From contig CAKSIW010000012.1 of the NCBI GenBank assembly GCA_934463175.1, positions 1 to 43,971 of the forward strand: a stretch of DNA of 43,971 nt, read 5' to 3'. Each line of letters begins with the position of its first letter. Positions within the stretch are counted from its first letter, which is position 1. Source of the stretch: an uncultured Clostridia bacterium (GTDB lineage Bacteria; Bacillota; Clostridia; Monoglobales; Monoglobaceae). Both the position numbers and the translations under genes were made by a program. This document shows positions 31,711-40,131 of this stretch, one piece after another. The notes under the pieces are model-generated. The model was not told the origin of the DNA. It saw nothing but the letters and a program-made list of their open reading frames with translations, and ran no database searches.

Positions 31711-32838
31711 TTATTTGCTGAGTGAAACAATCTGCGGAACCTTTGCACAAGCACCGCTCTCGTCCCATGTCATCTTACCTGTTGCACCCGAATATTCAAA
31801 GTCATCAGACGTAAACGTTGACTTCAATATATCGCAAAGTTCAGAAGCTCCGATTGTCACGTCCTTAACATCTGCCTTCTTCATTGCTTCAAAAATTGCC
31901 ATGACAGCGTCATAGCCGTCTGCTGCAAACTGATCCGGATCTTCGCTGTATTCAGCCTTATATGCTTCAACAAAGCTCTTTGTCTTCTCATCTGTGCTGT
32001 TCACATCAAACGGTGTGATATACTTAATGTCATTCTTAACCGATGCATCAATCTGATCCGCAATACCGTCAAGACCGTCGCAGCCAAAGAGGAGCGCACT
32101 GCTGCCCTTTGCAGTTGCAGCCTTCGCAATGAGACCTGCCTCTGTATAATAAATCGGAAGGAAAATAACATCGCAGTCCTTCAGTGCCTCAACCTGAGTT
32201 GTGAAGTCCTTCTTGTTCTCAGCGTCAAACGACTGAGTTTTAAAATCAACACCAAGCTTCTTCATTTCTGCCTCAAATGCCTGGAAAATACCAGATGAAT
32301 ATGCATCACTGGTGTCATAAATCGCACCGATGTTTTTGTAGCTCTTTGTCAGCTCTTCAGCAGCCAGTGTTCCCTGATCAGGGTCACCAAAGCAAACACG
32401 GAACGCATTGTCTCTGTTTTCAATTACGTTTGCCGCAGAAGCCGACGGTGTGAGCAGGAACATGTTGTCCTCAGCAGCCTTTGACGCAAAAGAATCGCAT
32501 GATCCTGATGTTACAGCACCGATTGACGCCTGCATTCCGGACTCGAAAAGCGTATCATAGCCTGTTGCCGCATCTGCCGCCGTTGCCTTGTCATCCTTGA
32601 ATATAAATTTAAACTTTACACCGTTGAGGCCGCCTGCTTCATTTATCTGCTTGAATGCAAGCTCAGCACCTCTCTGAACAGAAATGCCGTATGAAGAAGC
32701 ATCGCCTGTCAAAGGACCTGTTCCGCCGATAATAAACTCTGTGTTCCCCGATGTGTATCCCGTGTCAGCTTTTCCGCAGCCTGCAAGACAGGTCACAGCC
32801 AAAACGCCGGATAAAACCATTGCCATAAATTTTTTCAT
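31711..32838 (-). CDS. livK: Branched-chain amino acid binding lipoprotein LivK
   Basis: 375-residue periplasmic-binding-protein-type lipoprotein that delivers ligand to LivHM. Signal peptide with lipobox LAGC, lipidated Cys 21. The Leu/Ile/Val-binding fold is recognisable from IGGTGPLTGDASSYGISVQRG and AELAFKQINEAGG, and later FLPIYYTEAGLIAKAA. It starts at ATG 32838 behind AAGGGAG. The actual ligand could be another hydrophobic amino acid or amide. Confidence 0.93.
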   Translation of the reverse strand: MKKFMAMVLSGVLAVTCLAGCGKADTGYTSGNTEFIIGGTGPLTGDASSYGISVQRGAELAFKQINEAGGLNGVKFKFIFKDDKATAADAATGYDTLFESGMQASIGAVTSGSCDSFASKAAEDNMFLLTPSASAANVIENRDNAFRVCFGDPDQGTLAAEELTKSYKNIGAIYDTSDAYSSGIFQAFEAEMKKLGVDFKTQSFDAENKKDFTTQVEALKDCDVIFLPIYYTEAGLIAKAATAKGSSALLFGCDGLDGIADQIDASVKNDIKYITPFDVNSTDEKTKSFVEAYKAEYSEDPDQFAADGYDAVMAIFEAMKKADVKDVTIGASELCDILKSTFTSDDFEYSGATGKMTWDESGACAKVPQIVSLSK

Positions 32839-32944
32839 AAAAACTCCCTTACCTTTCCGCCCTCAAATTTTTCGTTTTAACAAAGGGCTATTGAACATTA
32901 TCCATGTCATATAAAGTTTTTAAAAATTGACATAGTTATTTACA

Positions 32945-32973
32945 AATATATCACTTTTCATTTAAAAAGTCAA
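32945..32973 (-). promoter_or_regulatory. Promoter of the liv operon
   Basis: TTGACT (32968-32973), 17 nt, TATATT (32945-32950) on the minus strand, about 100 nt before livK. I see no T-box or other leader RNA in between. Confidence 0.75.
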
Positions 32974-33042
32974 TACCATTTTATAAATTTTTTATATAAT
33001 AAGAATTTTGTTTTATTTTGTCTTAAATCGGCAAACAAAAGA

Positions 33043-33077
33043 CGGCAGCCGCACATAACTATTATGCACAGCTGCCG
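33043..33077 (-). terminator. Terminator of the nucleoside transporter operon
   Basis: CGGCAGC and GCTGCCG arms around a 21-nt partly paired loop (GTGC/GCAC), followed on the minus strand by CTTTTGTTT. Confidence 0.75.
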
Positions 33078-33092
33078 CAAATGATATTAATA

Positions 33093-34067
33093 CTATCTTT
33101 CTTCTCTGAAATATGCAAGACCGAGAGCCGCAGGCGGCTGATTTTCCTTTTTGTTTCTGACACTTGTGAGAATCAGAACAAGTATCGTCACAAGATACGG
33201 AAGCATGTTGAATATTGCAACCGAGCTTCGGCTTAATCCCGAAATATAAGAATATGCAATATACAAACCGCCGAAAACAAATGAGCCGAGAATGCTCACA
33301 TCAGGCTTCCACAAAGCAAAAATAACCAATGCAATTGCAAGCCAGCCGCGGTCGCCGAATCCTCCGTTTGTCCACGAACCGCCGGTGTAATCCATTATAA
33401 AATACAGTCCGCCGAGTCCGGCAATTGCGCCGCCGACACATGTTGCAATGTATTTATATCTCGTAACATTTATCCCGGCAGCATCAGCGGTCGCAGGATT
33501 CTCACCAACCGCGCAGAGATGCAGCCCGGCACGTGTACGTCTCAGAAACCATGCGGCAGCCAGCGCAATTATAACCGCAAGATATGCCAAAAAGCCATAT
33601 GAAAAGAATATTTTTCCGACAGCTCCGAGTTTGTCCGCAAAAGGCAGTGCTGTTTTAAAATAATCGGCAGTTGTTTTCACCGAAAGATTTCCGCCATCGG
33701 CAAAGATTTTGGTGAGCGAACCTCCGAAGAAATCACCGAATCCGACACCAAAGGTAGTCAGTGCAAGACCTGTGACATTCTGATTTGCCCGCAGCGTTAT
33801 TGTGAGAAAGCTGTATATGAAAGCCGCAAAAGCCGCTCCGACAATTGAGGAAAGCAGCGGTATCACAATACACCAGAACGGCTCGGGAACCGAAACCGAT
33901 TTTTCATAAAGATATGCACCGATGACGCCGGCACTTCCGCCCATATACATTATTCCCGGAATACCGAGGTTCAGATTGCCCGATTTTTCCGTTATGATTT
34001 CGCCCGTCGAACCGTAAAGCAGCGGTATTCCCTGAGCAATTGCCTTACTTATTATGGTTGCAAACAT
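33093..34067 (-). CDS. nupQ: Nucleoside ABC transporter permease (NupQ/YufQ-like)
   Basis: 324-residue permease of the BMP-type guanosine/purine nucleoside importer. Typical motifs: TEKSGNLNLGIPGIMYMGG near residue 30 and RANQNVTGLALTTFGVG near 95, plus VGENPATADAAGINV near 190 (coupling region). Eight to nine membrane segments. It starts at ATG 34067, 1 bp after the partner permease, behind GAGGGGG. Symbol by analogy with B. subtilis. Confidence 0.9.
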   Translation of the reverse strand: MFATIISKAIAQGIPLLYGSTGEIITEKSGNLNLGIPGIMYMGGSAGVIGAYLYEKSVSVPEPFWCIVIPLLSSIVGAAFAAFIYSFLTITLRANQNVTGLALTTFGVGFGDFFGGSLTKIFADGGNLSVKTTADYFKTALPFADKLGAVGKIFFSYGFLAYLAVIIALAAAWFLRRTRAGLHLCAVGENPATADAAGINVTRYKYIATCVGGAIAGLGGLYFIMDYTGGSWTNGGFGDRGWLAIALVIFALWKPDVSILGSFVFGGLYIAYSYISGLSRSSVAIFNMLPYLVTILVLILTSVRNKKENQPPAALGLAYFREER

Positions 34068-34068
34068 G

Positions 34069-35184
34069 TTATTCCCCCTCCCTGTGTCTTGAACGAATGT
34101 TTATCTTGTACTGAACAAAAAATTCACTTCCGATAATAAAGAACAGTATAATTCCTGTCAGTATATCGGAAACACTCTCATTCAGCTGAAAGGCAGTCGC
34201 AATTTCGCCCGCGCCCCGTTCAAGAAACACAATCAGAAAAGATGTCAGTGTCATGAAAACCGGGTTGAATTTGGCAAGCCATGAAACCATAATTGCCGTG
34301 AAGCCCATGCCTCCGACCGTATTTGTTGTTATCGTGTGATCAGTCCCGGCAACAATCAAAAGCCCGGCCATTCCGCACAGCGCACCCGAGAGTGCCATCG
34401 TGCGGATAATGACTTTCTTAACATTTATTCCTATGTATCTTGCTGTGTTCTCACTCTCTCCGACAACCGAAATCTCATATCCGTGCTTGCTGTATCGCAG
34501 ATAAACATACATAATTACGGTGATAACAGCAACAATCAGGATATTCAGCAAATACTTCTGTCCGAAAAGCATCGGCAGCCAGCCGCCCTCTGTTGTTCGG
34601 TTAATCACACCGACAGTGTTGGAGTCCTTCGGGTTTTCCCAGAAAACAATACAGAACGAAACAATCTGCATTGCAATATAGTTCATCATCAGGGTAAACA
34701 GCGTCTCGTTTGTGTTAAATCTTGCTTTGAAAAACGCAGGTATAATTCCCCAAAGCATTCCAGCAAGAATTGATACTGCAAACATAATCGGGAAAAGCAG
34801 AAATCCGCTCATTTTGTCGCCGAAATAAATCATACATGCAGCAGCCGCAAGCCCTCCGACAAGTGTCTGTCCCTCCGCGCCGATATTCCAGAACTTCATT
34901 TTGAAAGCAGGCGTCACCGCTAGCGATATGCACAAGAGCATTGCGAGCTTTTGCAGAGTATTCCATATCTTTCGCGAAGAGCCGAATGTTCCGTTCAGCA
35001 TTGATGCATATACCTGAACAGGATTATACCCTGTTAAAAGCACAATTACAAGTGCACAGAGCAGCAGCGCAATTGCAATTGCACACGCACGTATTGCCCA
35101 TGACTTGTACCAGACCGTCTCACCGCGCTTCACAATCTGAAATCTCGGCTCGTGAACGTGTTGTTTTTCATTATTATTTGCCAT
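34069..35184 (-). CDS. nupP: Nucleoside ABC transporter permease (NupP/YufP-like)
   Basis: 371-residue permease, partner of the NupQ-like protein. Motifs: AFKMKFWNIGAEGQTLVGGLAA near 92, NTNETLFTLMMNYIA near 155 and VGESENTARYIGINVKK (coupling helix) near 240. The N-terminal 25 residues are hydrophilic and His-containing. ATG 35184 overlaps the ATPase stop by 11 bp, with AAGGAGG upstream. Confidence 0.92.
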   Translation of the reverse strand: MANNNEKQHVHEPRFQIVKRGETVWYKSWAIRACAIAIALLLCALVIVLLTGYNPVQVYASMLNGTFGSSRKIWNTLQKLAMLLCISLAVTPAFKMKFWNIGAEGQTLVGGLAAAACMIYFGDKMSGFLLFPIMFAVSILAGMLWGIIPAFFKARFNTNETLFTLMMNYIAMQIVSFCIVFWENPKDSNTVGVINRTTEGGWLPMLFGQKYLLNILIVAVITVIMYVYLRYSKHGYEISVVGESENTARYIGINVKKVIIRTMALSGALCGMAGLLIVAGTDHTITTNTVGGMGFTAIMVSWLAKFNPVFMTLTSFLIVFLERGAGEIATAFQLNESVSDILTGIILFFIIGSEFFVQYKINIRSRHREGE

Positions 35185-36712
35185 CTTCCGCCGCCTCCTT
35201 CTTCATTTTTGTCATCAGCAAGCCAATCTCCTCTTTTTTCGCAGTCCGCGCATCGACAATATCGTTTATTCTTCCTCCGCAGATAACCATAATTCTGTCG
35301 CACAACTCCAAAAGAACGTCCAAATCCTCACCGACGAGGATAACCGCCGCGCCACGGCTTTTCTGCTCATTCAGAAGATTATAGATTGTGTATGACGAGT
35401 TAATATCAAGACCGCGCACAGGATATGCTGCCATCAGCACTGTCGGCGACGATGCAATTTCACGCCCGACAAGCACCTTCTGAACATTTCCTCCGGAAAG
35501 CTTTCTCACAGGTGTGTTTGCATCGGGAGTCACAACCTCAAGTCTGCTTATGATCTCCTCCGCAAGCGTTTTCGGTTCTTTTCGTTCAAGGAACATTGAT
35601 TTTCCTTTTCTGTAGCTTCTCAGCATCATATTATCAACAATATCCATGTTGCCGACAAGCCCCATTCCAAGCCTGTCTTCCGGTACAAACGAAAGCCGGA
35701 CGCCCATCTCGCGAATCTCCATCGGTGTCTTATCAATCAGATTTTCCGTCTTTCCCGTTTTTGGGTCTTCATATATAATTTCTCCGCTGTCGATGTGCTG
35801 AAGTCCGGCAATTGCTTCAAGAAGCTCTCTCTGTCCGCTTCCGGCAATTCCCGCAATTCCGAGAATTTCTCCAGAACGCGCTGTGAATGATATATCATTA
35901 AGAACAGTCACGCCCTCACGGTTTATGCAGTTTATGCCGCGCACGCGCAGTCTGTCAACAGGATTTTTGGGTTCACTTCTTTCAATATTAAGCGACACCT
36001 TTTTTCCCACCATCATCTCTGTCAGCTGTGATTCGGTCGTATCCGAGGTGTTAACTGTGCCGATGTATTCACCCTTGCGCAGCACGGAAACTCTGTCCGA
36101 AATCTCCAGAACCTCATTCAGCTTATGCGTTATGATGATTATGGCTTTCCCGTCGTTTCTCATGTTCCGCAGTACATCAAAAAGCTTTTTTGTCTCCTGC
36201 GGAGTCAGAACTGCGGTCGGCTCGTCAAGAATCAGAAGGTCCGCTCCTCTGTACAGAACTCTTATTATTTCCACTGTCTGCTTTTCGGAAACCGACATTT
36301 CATATATTTTTTTTGACGGGTCAATCACAAATCCATATCGGTCGGCAATTTCCTTAACCTTTTTTTCCGCCGCCTTTACGCTGAATTTCTTTTCGTCCCG
36401 AAGCCCGAGGATTATATTCTCGGTTGCGGTAAAAATATCAACAAGCTTAAAATGCTGATGTATCATGCCGATTTTGTATTTATAGGCATCCTTCGGCGAA
36501 CGTATGACAACCTCCTCACCGTCAATAAAAATCTGCCCCTCATCGGGGAAATATATTCCCGAAATCATATTCATAAGAGTTGTTTTTCCGCTTCCGTTTT
36601 CACCGAGTATTGACAGAATCTCACCCTTATTGACTTTCATGCATATATCCTTGTTTGCCACAACAGAGCCAAAGCTTTTTGTTATGTTCTTAAGTTCGAT
36701 AGCCGTTGCCAA
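35174..36712 (-). CDS. nupO: Nucleoside ABC transporter ATPase with two nucleotide-binding domains (NupO/YufO-like)
   Basis: 512-residue duplicated ATPase. The first domain has a complete Walker A GENGSGKTT (about 36-44), Walker B LLILDEPTAVLTPQE and the signature-like MSVSEKQTVEI. The second has the family's degenerate Walker A GIAGSGQRELLE, the signature LSGGNVQKVLVG, and a Walker B replaced by VLMAAYPVRGLD, so probably one site hydrolyses ATP; this asymmetry is normal for sugar/nucleoside importers. The start appears to be TTG 36712 behind AGGGAG. Confidence 0.93.
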   Translation of the reverse strand: MATAIELKNITKSFGSVVANKDICMKVNKGEILSILGENGSGKTTLMNMISGIYFPDEGQIFIDGEEVVIRSPKDAYKYKIGMIHQHFKLVDIFTATENIILGLRDEKKFSVKAAEKKVKEIADRYGFVIDPSKKIYEMSVSEKQTVEIIRVLYRGADLLILDEPTAVLTPQETKKLFDVLRNMRNDGKAIIIITHKLNEVLEISDRVSVLRKGEYIGTVNTSDTTESQLTEMMVGKKVSLNIERSEPKNPVDRLRVRGINCINREGVTVLNDISFTARSGEILGIAGIAGSGQRELLEAIAGLQHIDSGEIIYEDPKTGKTENLIDKTPMEIREMGVRLSFVPEDRLGMGLVGNMDIVDNMMLRSYRKGKSMFLERKEPKTLAEEIISRLEVVTPDANTPVRKLSGGNVQKVLVGREIASSPTVLMAAYPVRGLDINSSYTIYNLLNEQKSRGAAVILVGEDLDVLLELCDRIMVICGGRINDIVDARTAKKEEIGLLMTKMKKEAAEDGK

Positions 36713-36740
36713 ATATATGAACTCCCTTCCGTAATGTTAT

Positions 36741-36798
36741 TTTTTCGTTTTGGAAAAGGCACAGCTGAAAAACAAATATGCCTTTTTCAAAACGAAAA
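36741..36798 (-). repeat. Long intercistronic inverted repeat before nupO
   Basis: TTTTCGTTTTGGAAAAGGC pairs with GCCTTTTTCAAAACGAAAA across a 20-nt loop, about 18 bp of stem. It is placed between the binding-protein gene and the ATPase, next to a terminator, probably to stabilise the upstream mRNA. Confidence 0.7.
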
Positions 36799-36800
36799 CA

Positions 36801-36831
36801 CCTCATGCGGGCAAAAATGCTCCGCATGAGG
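36801..36831 (-). terminator. Intercistronic terminator after the BMP lipoprotein gene
   Basis: CCTCATGCGG and CCGCATGAGG form a perfect 10-bp stem with an 11-nt loop. The T-tract on the minus strand is short (GTGTTTTCGTTTTG), so read-through into nupOPQ is likely. Confidence 0.75.
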
Positions 36832-36884
36832 ATATTTTATTATACTCCGTCATTTGACGCGATGTGCCGAATCCGGCTGCAATA

Positions 36885-38084
36885 TTATTTCAATGTAATT
36901 CCGTCAATGTCAAGGTCAAAGTAAGGAGCTGAACGCTTTTCAGATTCATGGAAGTATCCGTCGGATACAACATCTGTGTCGGGAGTGAATGCCGCATCGG
37001 AATCAACATCTGCCTTATACTCCGTAACTTCCTTGCCGTCAACCGTGAATGTCTTTGTGTCAAACACCTTGATTTCGCCGTTGATGAGCTTTTTCTTCAC
37101 TTCATCAAGCTTTTCCTGAGTGCCCTTTGCCGCAACCTTATCGTTGAGACCGAGCAGCTGAACAACGTCCTCTTTGAGTCCGCCGCAGAAATCCTGTGTG
37201 ATTTCCTTGCCGTCTCTCACAGATGTGATGAGATGCTCAAAATACGGCTCCCAGTTAATCTTTGAAGAAATCAGCGCAGAGTTCGGACCCCACTGACGTG
37301 TGTCAAGGTTATATGCAACATCGGGAACCCCCGCCTCTTCGCAAGCCTTCGGCGCACCCTCTGAATCTGCATGCTGGCTGATGAGAACACAGCCGTCTGC
37401 AATAAGCGCATTTGCTGTTTCTTTTTCTGCCGCAATATCAAACCATGAGTTTGTGAACTTAACCTCCATTGTTGCGGTCGGGCAAACATATCTTGTGCCG
37501 AGGAAGAATGAGGTGTAGCCTGACTTAACTTCCGCATAGGGGTATGCACCGACATAACCCATTTTTGCCTGATCAGCTGTAATTTTACCGCTGTCAATCA
37601 TTTCATTGAGTTTCAGACCTGCAGCAACACCTGCAAGAAATCTGCCTTCATATATTGAAGCAAATGCGTTGTAGTAATTCGGAAGCTTTTCCGTGTGTGC
37701 TTTTGTTCCCGTTGCATGAGCGAAAACAACGTTCGGGAATTCCTTTGCTGCCTGGATTATGAAATCCTCATGACCGAAGCTGTCTGCAAACACAATGTCA
37801 CAGCCTGCGTCAACCAAATCAGCCGCAGCTTCATAGCACTCGTTTGACTCGGGAATGTTTGTCTTGAACATAACCTGCTCATCGCTGAGACCCATTGCTT
37901 CCTTTGCAGCTGTTGCAGCGTCCATAAAGTTCTTGTCATAGGTTGAGTTTTCGTCATGAAGGAAAATAAAACCAATTTTAATGTCCTTCTTGTCCCCTGC
38001 CGTGTCTTTTGCTCCGCATGATGCAAGCATAACACATGATAAAAGCATTATTGCCGCCATCATTAATGAAAAGATTTTTTTCAT
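36885..38084 (-). CDS. BMP-family nucleoside-binding lipoprotein
   Basis: 399-residue substrate-binding lipoprotein of the PnrA/Med/NupN (basic membrane protein) family. Signal peptide with lipobox LASC, Cys 23. Family segments: KIGFIFLHDENSTYDKNFMDA near 38, DIVFADSFGHEDFIIQAA near 98, and GRFLAGVAAGL near 145. ATG 38084 has GGGAGGT 8 nt upstream; an upstream in-frame ATG lacks one. A purine nucleoside ligand is supported by the guanine riboswitch in its leader and by xpt next door. Confidence 0.93.
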   Translation of the reverse strand: MKKIFSLMMAAIMLLSCVMLASCGAKDTAGDKKDIKIGFIFLHDENSTYDKNFMDAATAAKEAMGLSDEQVMFKTNIPESNECYEAAADLVDAGCDIVFADSFGHEDFIIQAAKEFPNVVFAHATGTKAHTEKLPNYYNAFASIYEGRFLAGVAAGLKLNEMIDSGKITADQAKMGYVGAYPYAEVKSGYTSFFLGTRYVCPTATMEVKFTNSWFDIAAEKETANALIADGCVLISQHADSEGAPKACEEAGVPDVAYNLDTRQWGPNSALISSKINWEPYFEHLITSVRDGKEITQDFCGGLKEDVVQLLGLNDKVAAKGTQEKLDEVKKKLINGEIKVFDTKTFTVDGKEVTEYKADVDSDAAFTPDTDVVSDGYFHESEKRSAPYFDLDIDGITLK

Positions 38085-38145
38085 TGTAACATACCTCCCG
38101 CCTCTCGGCAAAATTTATTTATGTAAATTATTTTTACATCGGAAA

Positions 38146-38173
38146 TAAAAAAAGCATACTTTTAAAAAGTACA
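38146..38173 (-). terminator. Riboswitch expression-platform terminator
   Basis: GTACTTTT/AAAAGTAT stem followed on the minus strand by GC and seven T residues, between the aptamer and the lipoprotein gene. It would stop transcription when purine is bound; a competing antiterminator is not obvious. Confidence 0.6.
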
Positions 38174-38223
38174 CCCACGAAAACAAAAACACAACCTCGG
38201 CTCAAAAAAGACGAAGAACGTAT

Positions 38224-38308
38224 TTCCAATAGTCGCAAGCTTTTTTATAAAAACTGGTGTTGCGGTAGAAACTTCCGTACCATTTATTATGCGGAATTAT
38301 ATTGGTAA
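38224..38308 (-). ncRNA. Guanine-class purine riboswitch with an extended P3 arm
   Basis: Read on the minus strand, P1 is CCAAT/ATTGG, J1/2 has ATAAT, P2 is TTCCG/CGGAA with TGG in its loop, J2/3 is the invariant GTTTCTACC, P3 is CGCAA/TTGCG and J3/1 is GACTAT. The C in GACTAT marks guanine/hypoxanthine specificity (adenine types have GATTAT). The P3 loop is atypical: an extra AG-TTTTT/AAAAA-CT helix extends it, with ACC still available to pair with the P2 loop. It controls the nucleoside transporter operon. Confidence 0.88.
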
Positions 38309-38348
38309 CACACTGATATTAAACTGTCGAAATTTGTAATACTTTGAT

Positions 38349-38377
38349 ATTATACCATTACAAGAATAATTTGTCAA
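38349..38377 (-). promoter_or_regulatory. Consensus promoter of the riboswitch/nucleoside transporter operon
   Basis: TTGACA (38372-38377), 17 nt, TATAAT (38349-38354) on the minus strand, about 35 nt before the riboswitch aptamer and 30 bp after the xpt stop. Confidence 0.88.
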
Positions 38378-38407
38378 CCGTTGTCGCAAATTTTCTTGAT
38401 ATATATT

Positions 38408-38980
38408 TTATCTGAATATTATTTCCCCGTTTTCCTTCATTTCATCAATAATTGCCAGAGACTCGACCCTGATTCCCTTTGAACGAATCAAATCGCCGCC
38501 GCGCTGAAATCCCTTTTCAATGACAATTCCGGCACCGACAAGGCTTGCACCTGCCGCACCGACAAGCTCCGCAAGCCCCTCCAGGGCACACCCGTTGGCC
38601 AAAAAATCATCAATAATCAAAACCTTATCCCCCGGATTCAAAAAATCCTTGGAAACGATAATATCATAAACTCTTCCGTGTGTGTATGACTTGACACGGC
38701 TTGTATAGGTGTCACCGGCAATGTTTTTCGTCTTGCTTTTTTTTGCAAAAACGACAGGCACATCAAAATAACGGGCAGCAATGCAGGCAATTCCGATCCC
38801 CGATGCTTCAATTGTCAGTATTTTTGTAATTTCTTCTCCCTCAAACCTTTTTTTAAATTCCCTGCCTATCTCCTCAAAAAGTCTGATATCCATTTGGTGG
38901 TTCAGGAAGCTGTCAACCTTAAGTACATTCCCTTCCTTAACCTTTCCGTCCTTCAAAATCCTGTTCTTTAAAAGCTGCAC
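38408..38980 (-). CDS. xpt: Xanthine phosphoribosyltransferase
   Basis: Converts xanthine (and weakly guanine) plus PRPP to XMP for purine salvage; cytoplasmic dimer. 190 residues. The sequence follows B. subtilis Xpt closely: VLKVDSFLNHQMD near residue 20, ILTIEASGIGIA near 55, VVFAKKSKT, and the PRPP loop VLIIDDFLANG near 125. It starts at GTG 38980, with GGGGAGG 9 nt upstream. It does not lie behind the riboswitch, which is downstream of it, and has its own promoter at 39010-39038. Confidence 0.95.
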   Translation of the reverse strand: MQLLKNRILKDGKVKEGNVLKVDSFLNHQMDIRLFEEIGREFKKRFEGEEITKILTIEASGIGIACIAARYFDVPVVFAKKSKTKNIAGDTYTSRVKSYTHGRVYDIIVSKDFLNPGDKVLIIDDFLANGCALEGLAELVGAAGASLVGAGIVIEKGFQRGGDLIRSKGIRVESLAIIDEMKENGEIIFR

Positions 38981-39009
38981 CTGTCAATTCCTCCCCGTTT
39001 AATAATTGG

Positions 39010-39038
39010 ATTATAGCACAAACAAATTAATAATACAA
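39010..39038 (-). promoter_or_regulatory. Promoter of xpt
   Basis: TTGTAT (39033-39038), 17 nt, TATAAT (39010-39015). No riboswitch is visible between it and xpt (about 25-nt leader). The remaining bases to 39129 are A/T-rich without other features. Confidence 0.6.
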
Positions 39039-39129
39039 GGAATTTTGGGAAATTTATTCATATTTTTTTATAATTTACTTTTTTTTAAAGAATAAAGTCG
39101 GATTATTAATTTTGATTAAAAAATTTTTC

Positions 39130-39158
39130 TTGACTTTTCGCGCGGTTTGTGTTATTAT
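39130..39158 (+). promoter_or_regulatory. Promoter of the tRNA-Asp/tRNA-Thr unit
   Basis: TTGACT (39130-39135), 17-nt GC-rich spacer, TATTAT (39153-39158), 17 nt before the first tRNA. Confidence 0.75.
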
Positions 39159-39175
39159 TTTCAAGTAGCAAATTT

Positions 39176-39252
39176 GGTCCGGTAGTTCAGTTGGTTAGAA
39201 TGCCAGCCTGTCACGCTGGAGGTCGTGGGTTCGAACCCCATCCGGATCGCCA
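39176..39252 (+). tRNA. tRNA-Asp (GTC)
   Basis: 77 nt including encoded CCA. Acceptor GGTCCGG/CCGGATC, anticodon stem CCAGC/GCTGG with loop CTGTCAC giving anticodon GTC, and T arm GGGTTCGAACCCC. All stems close. Confidence 0.97.
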
Positions 39253-39255
39253 CTT

Positions 39256-39331
39256 GCTGCCTTAGCTCAGCAGGCAGAGCACTTCCTTGGTAAGGAAGAG
39301 GTCGGCAGTTCGAATCTGCTAGGCAGCTCCA
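39256..39331 (+). tRNA. tRNA-Thr (GGT)
   Basis: 76 nt including encoded CCA, 3 nt after tRNA-Asp. Acceptor GCTGCCT/AGGCAGC, anticodon stem CTTCC/GGAAG with loop TTGGTAA giving anticodon GGT, and T arm GCAGTTCGAATCTGC. Confidence 0.97.
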
Positions 39332-39362
39332 AAAAGCACGCGAATGTGTGCTTTTTCTTTTT
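39331..39362 (+). terminator. Terminator of the tRNA unit
   Basis: AAAAAGCAC/GTGCTTTTT stem followed by a C-interrupted run of T residues; it also faces the end of the Crp/Fnr gene. Confidence 0.85.
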
Positions 39363-39370
39363 TTCGTTTT

Positions 39371-40033
39371 TTACGGCTGATAAATCAGTTTGAAGCTGTT
39401 TTTCTTATACTCAATCAAACCATCCCGTTTCATTTTCGACAGTTCATTTGAAAGTGCACTTCGTTCAACTCCGAGATAGTCCGCAAGCTGCTGACGTGAA
39501 AACGGAATCGTGAAACATGCGGTTCCGTTCAGAGTTGCCTGTTCAGACAGATATGACAGCAGCCTGTCCCGTATGAGTTTTGAAGCCGTATGTGTCATTC
39601 TCACCGTGAGGCTTATATTTTTTTCGGCAGATATTTTTAAAAGATTCCGAACCAGCCTGTTGTGAAACGGACACGGCTTTTCACACGGTGACAGCACTCT
39701 CTCCGCGTTCAGAAAAAGCACCTCTGTCTTCTCAGCCGCAACCGCGTCGCACAAAAGCTCCGTCCCCGGAACTGCCGCATAGCTCTCAGCAAATATCTGT
39801 CCCGGAAAAACATGACCGAATATATTGCTTCCGCCCCAATAGTAATTCACAACAATGTTAACGCCGCCCGACAGGACAAGTCCCATATCCGAAACCGTAT
39901 CTCCTGCATGATAAATCACGTCACCGCGCATAAAAGTCTTTATGCGTCCCCCCAAACATTTCAAAATCTCCGGCAGTTCTTCCTCTGTCATGCCTTTAAA
40001 AAGTGCTGTTTTTACCAAAAAATTATATTTCAT
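39371..40033 (-). CDS. Crp/Fnr-family regulator divergent from hcp
   Basis: 220-residue activator. The N-terminal cyclic-nucleotide-like beta-barrel (residues 12-120) includes MRGDVIYHAGD and FPGQIFAESYA; the C-terminal helix-turn-helix is FSRQQLADYLGVERSALSNEL. Cysteines near 116 and 120 (SPCEKPCPFH) could bind a cofactor such as Fe-S or heme, but there is no FNR N-terminal cysteine cluster. By analogy with HcpR-type regulators, it probably senses NO or hydroxylamine stress and activates the divergent hcp. The start has GAGGAA 4-5 nt upstream. Confidence 0.88.
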   Translation of the reverse strand: MKYNFLVKTALFKGMTEEELPEILKCLGGRIKTFMRGDVIYHAGDTVSDMGLVLSGGVNIVVNYYWGGSNIFGHVFPGQIFAESYAAVPGTELLCDAVAAEKTEVLFLNAERVLSPCEKPCPFHNRLVRNLLKISAEKNISLTVRMTHTASKLIRDRLLSYLSEQATLNGTACFTIPFSRQQLADYLGVERSALSNELSKMKRDGLIEYKKNSFKLIYQP

Positions 40034-40047
40034 AAATTCCTCACTTT

Positions 40048-40063
40048 TGTTGTTTTAACAACA
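40048..40063. promoter_or_regulatory. Palindromic Crp/Fnr operator between the regulator and hcp
   Basis: TGTTGTT-TT-AACAACA is a perfect 7-bp-arm palindrome. If the hcp -10 is TATACT (40085-40090), its centre lies about 41.5 bp before the start of transcription, the class II activation position. It also covers the regulator's own promoter region. Confidence 0.75.
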
Positions 40064-40131
40064 TATTTTTTTAGCTTATTATATTATACTCCAAACATAA
40101 AGTCAATAAAAATTAACGGAGGTAATTTATT

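Noticed and set aside
32839..32944. T-box or leucine attenuator before livK
   Set aside because: No T-box sequence, leader peptide rich in Leu/Ile/Val or terminator was found in the roughly 100-nt leader.
38224..38308. Adenine or 2'-deoxyguanosine riboswitch
   Set aside because: J3/1 reads GACTAT, not GATTAT, and J2/3 is the standard GTTTCTACC, so guanine class is favoured.
40085..40090. Definite hcp promoter
   Set aside because: TATACT fits the palindrome spacing, but several overlapping A/T-rich hexamers exist and no -35 is visible, so it is used only as support for the operator and not listed as a promoter.
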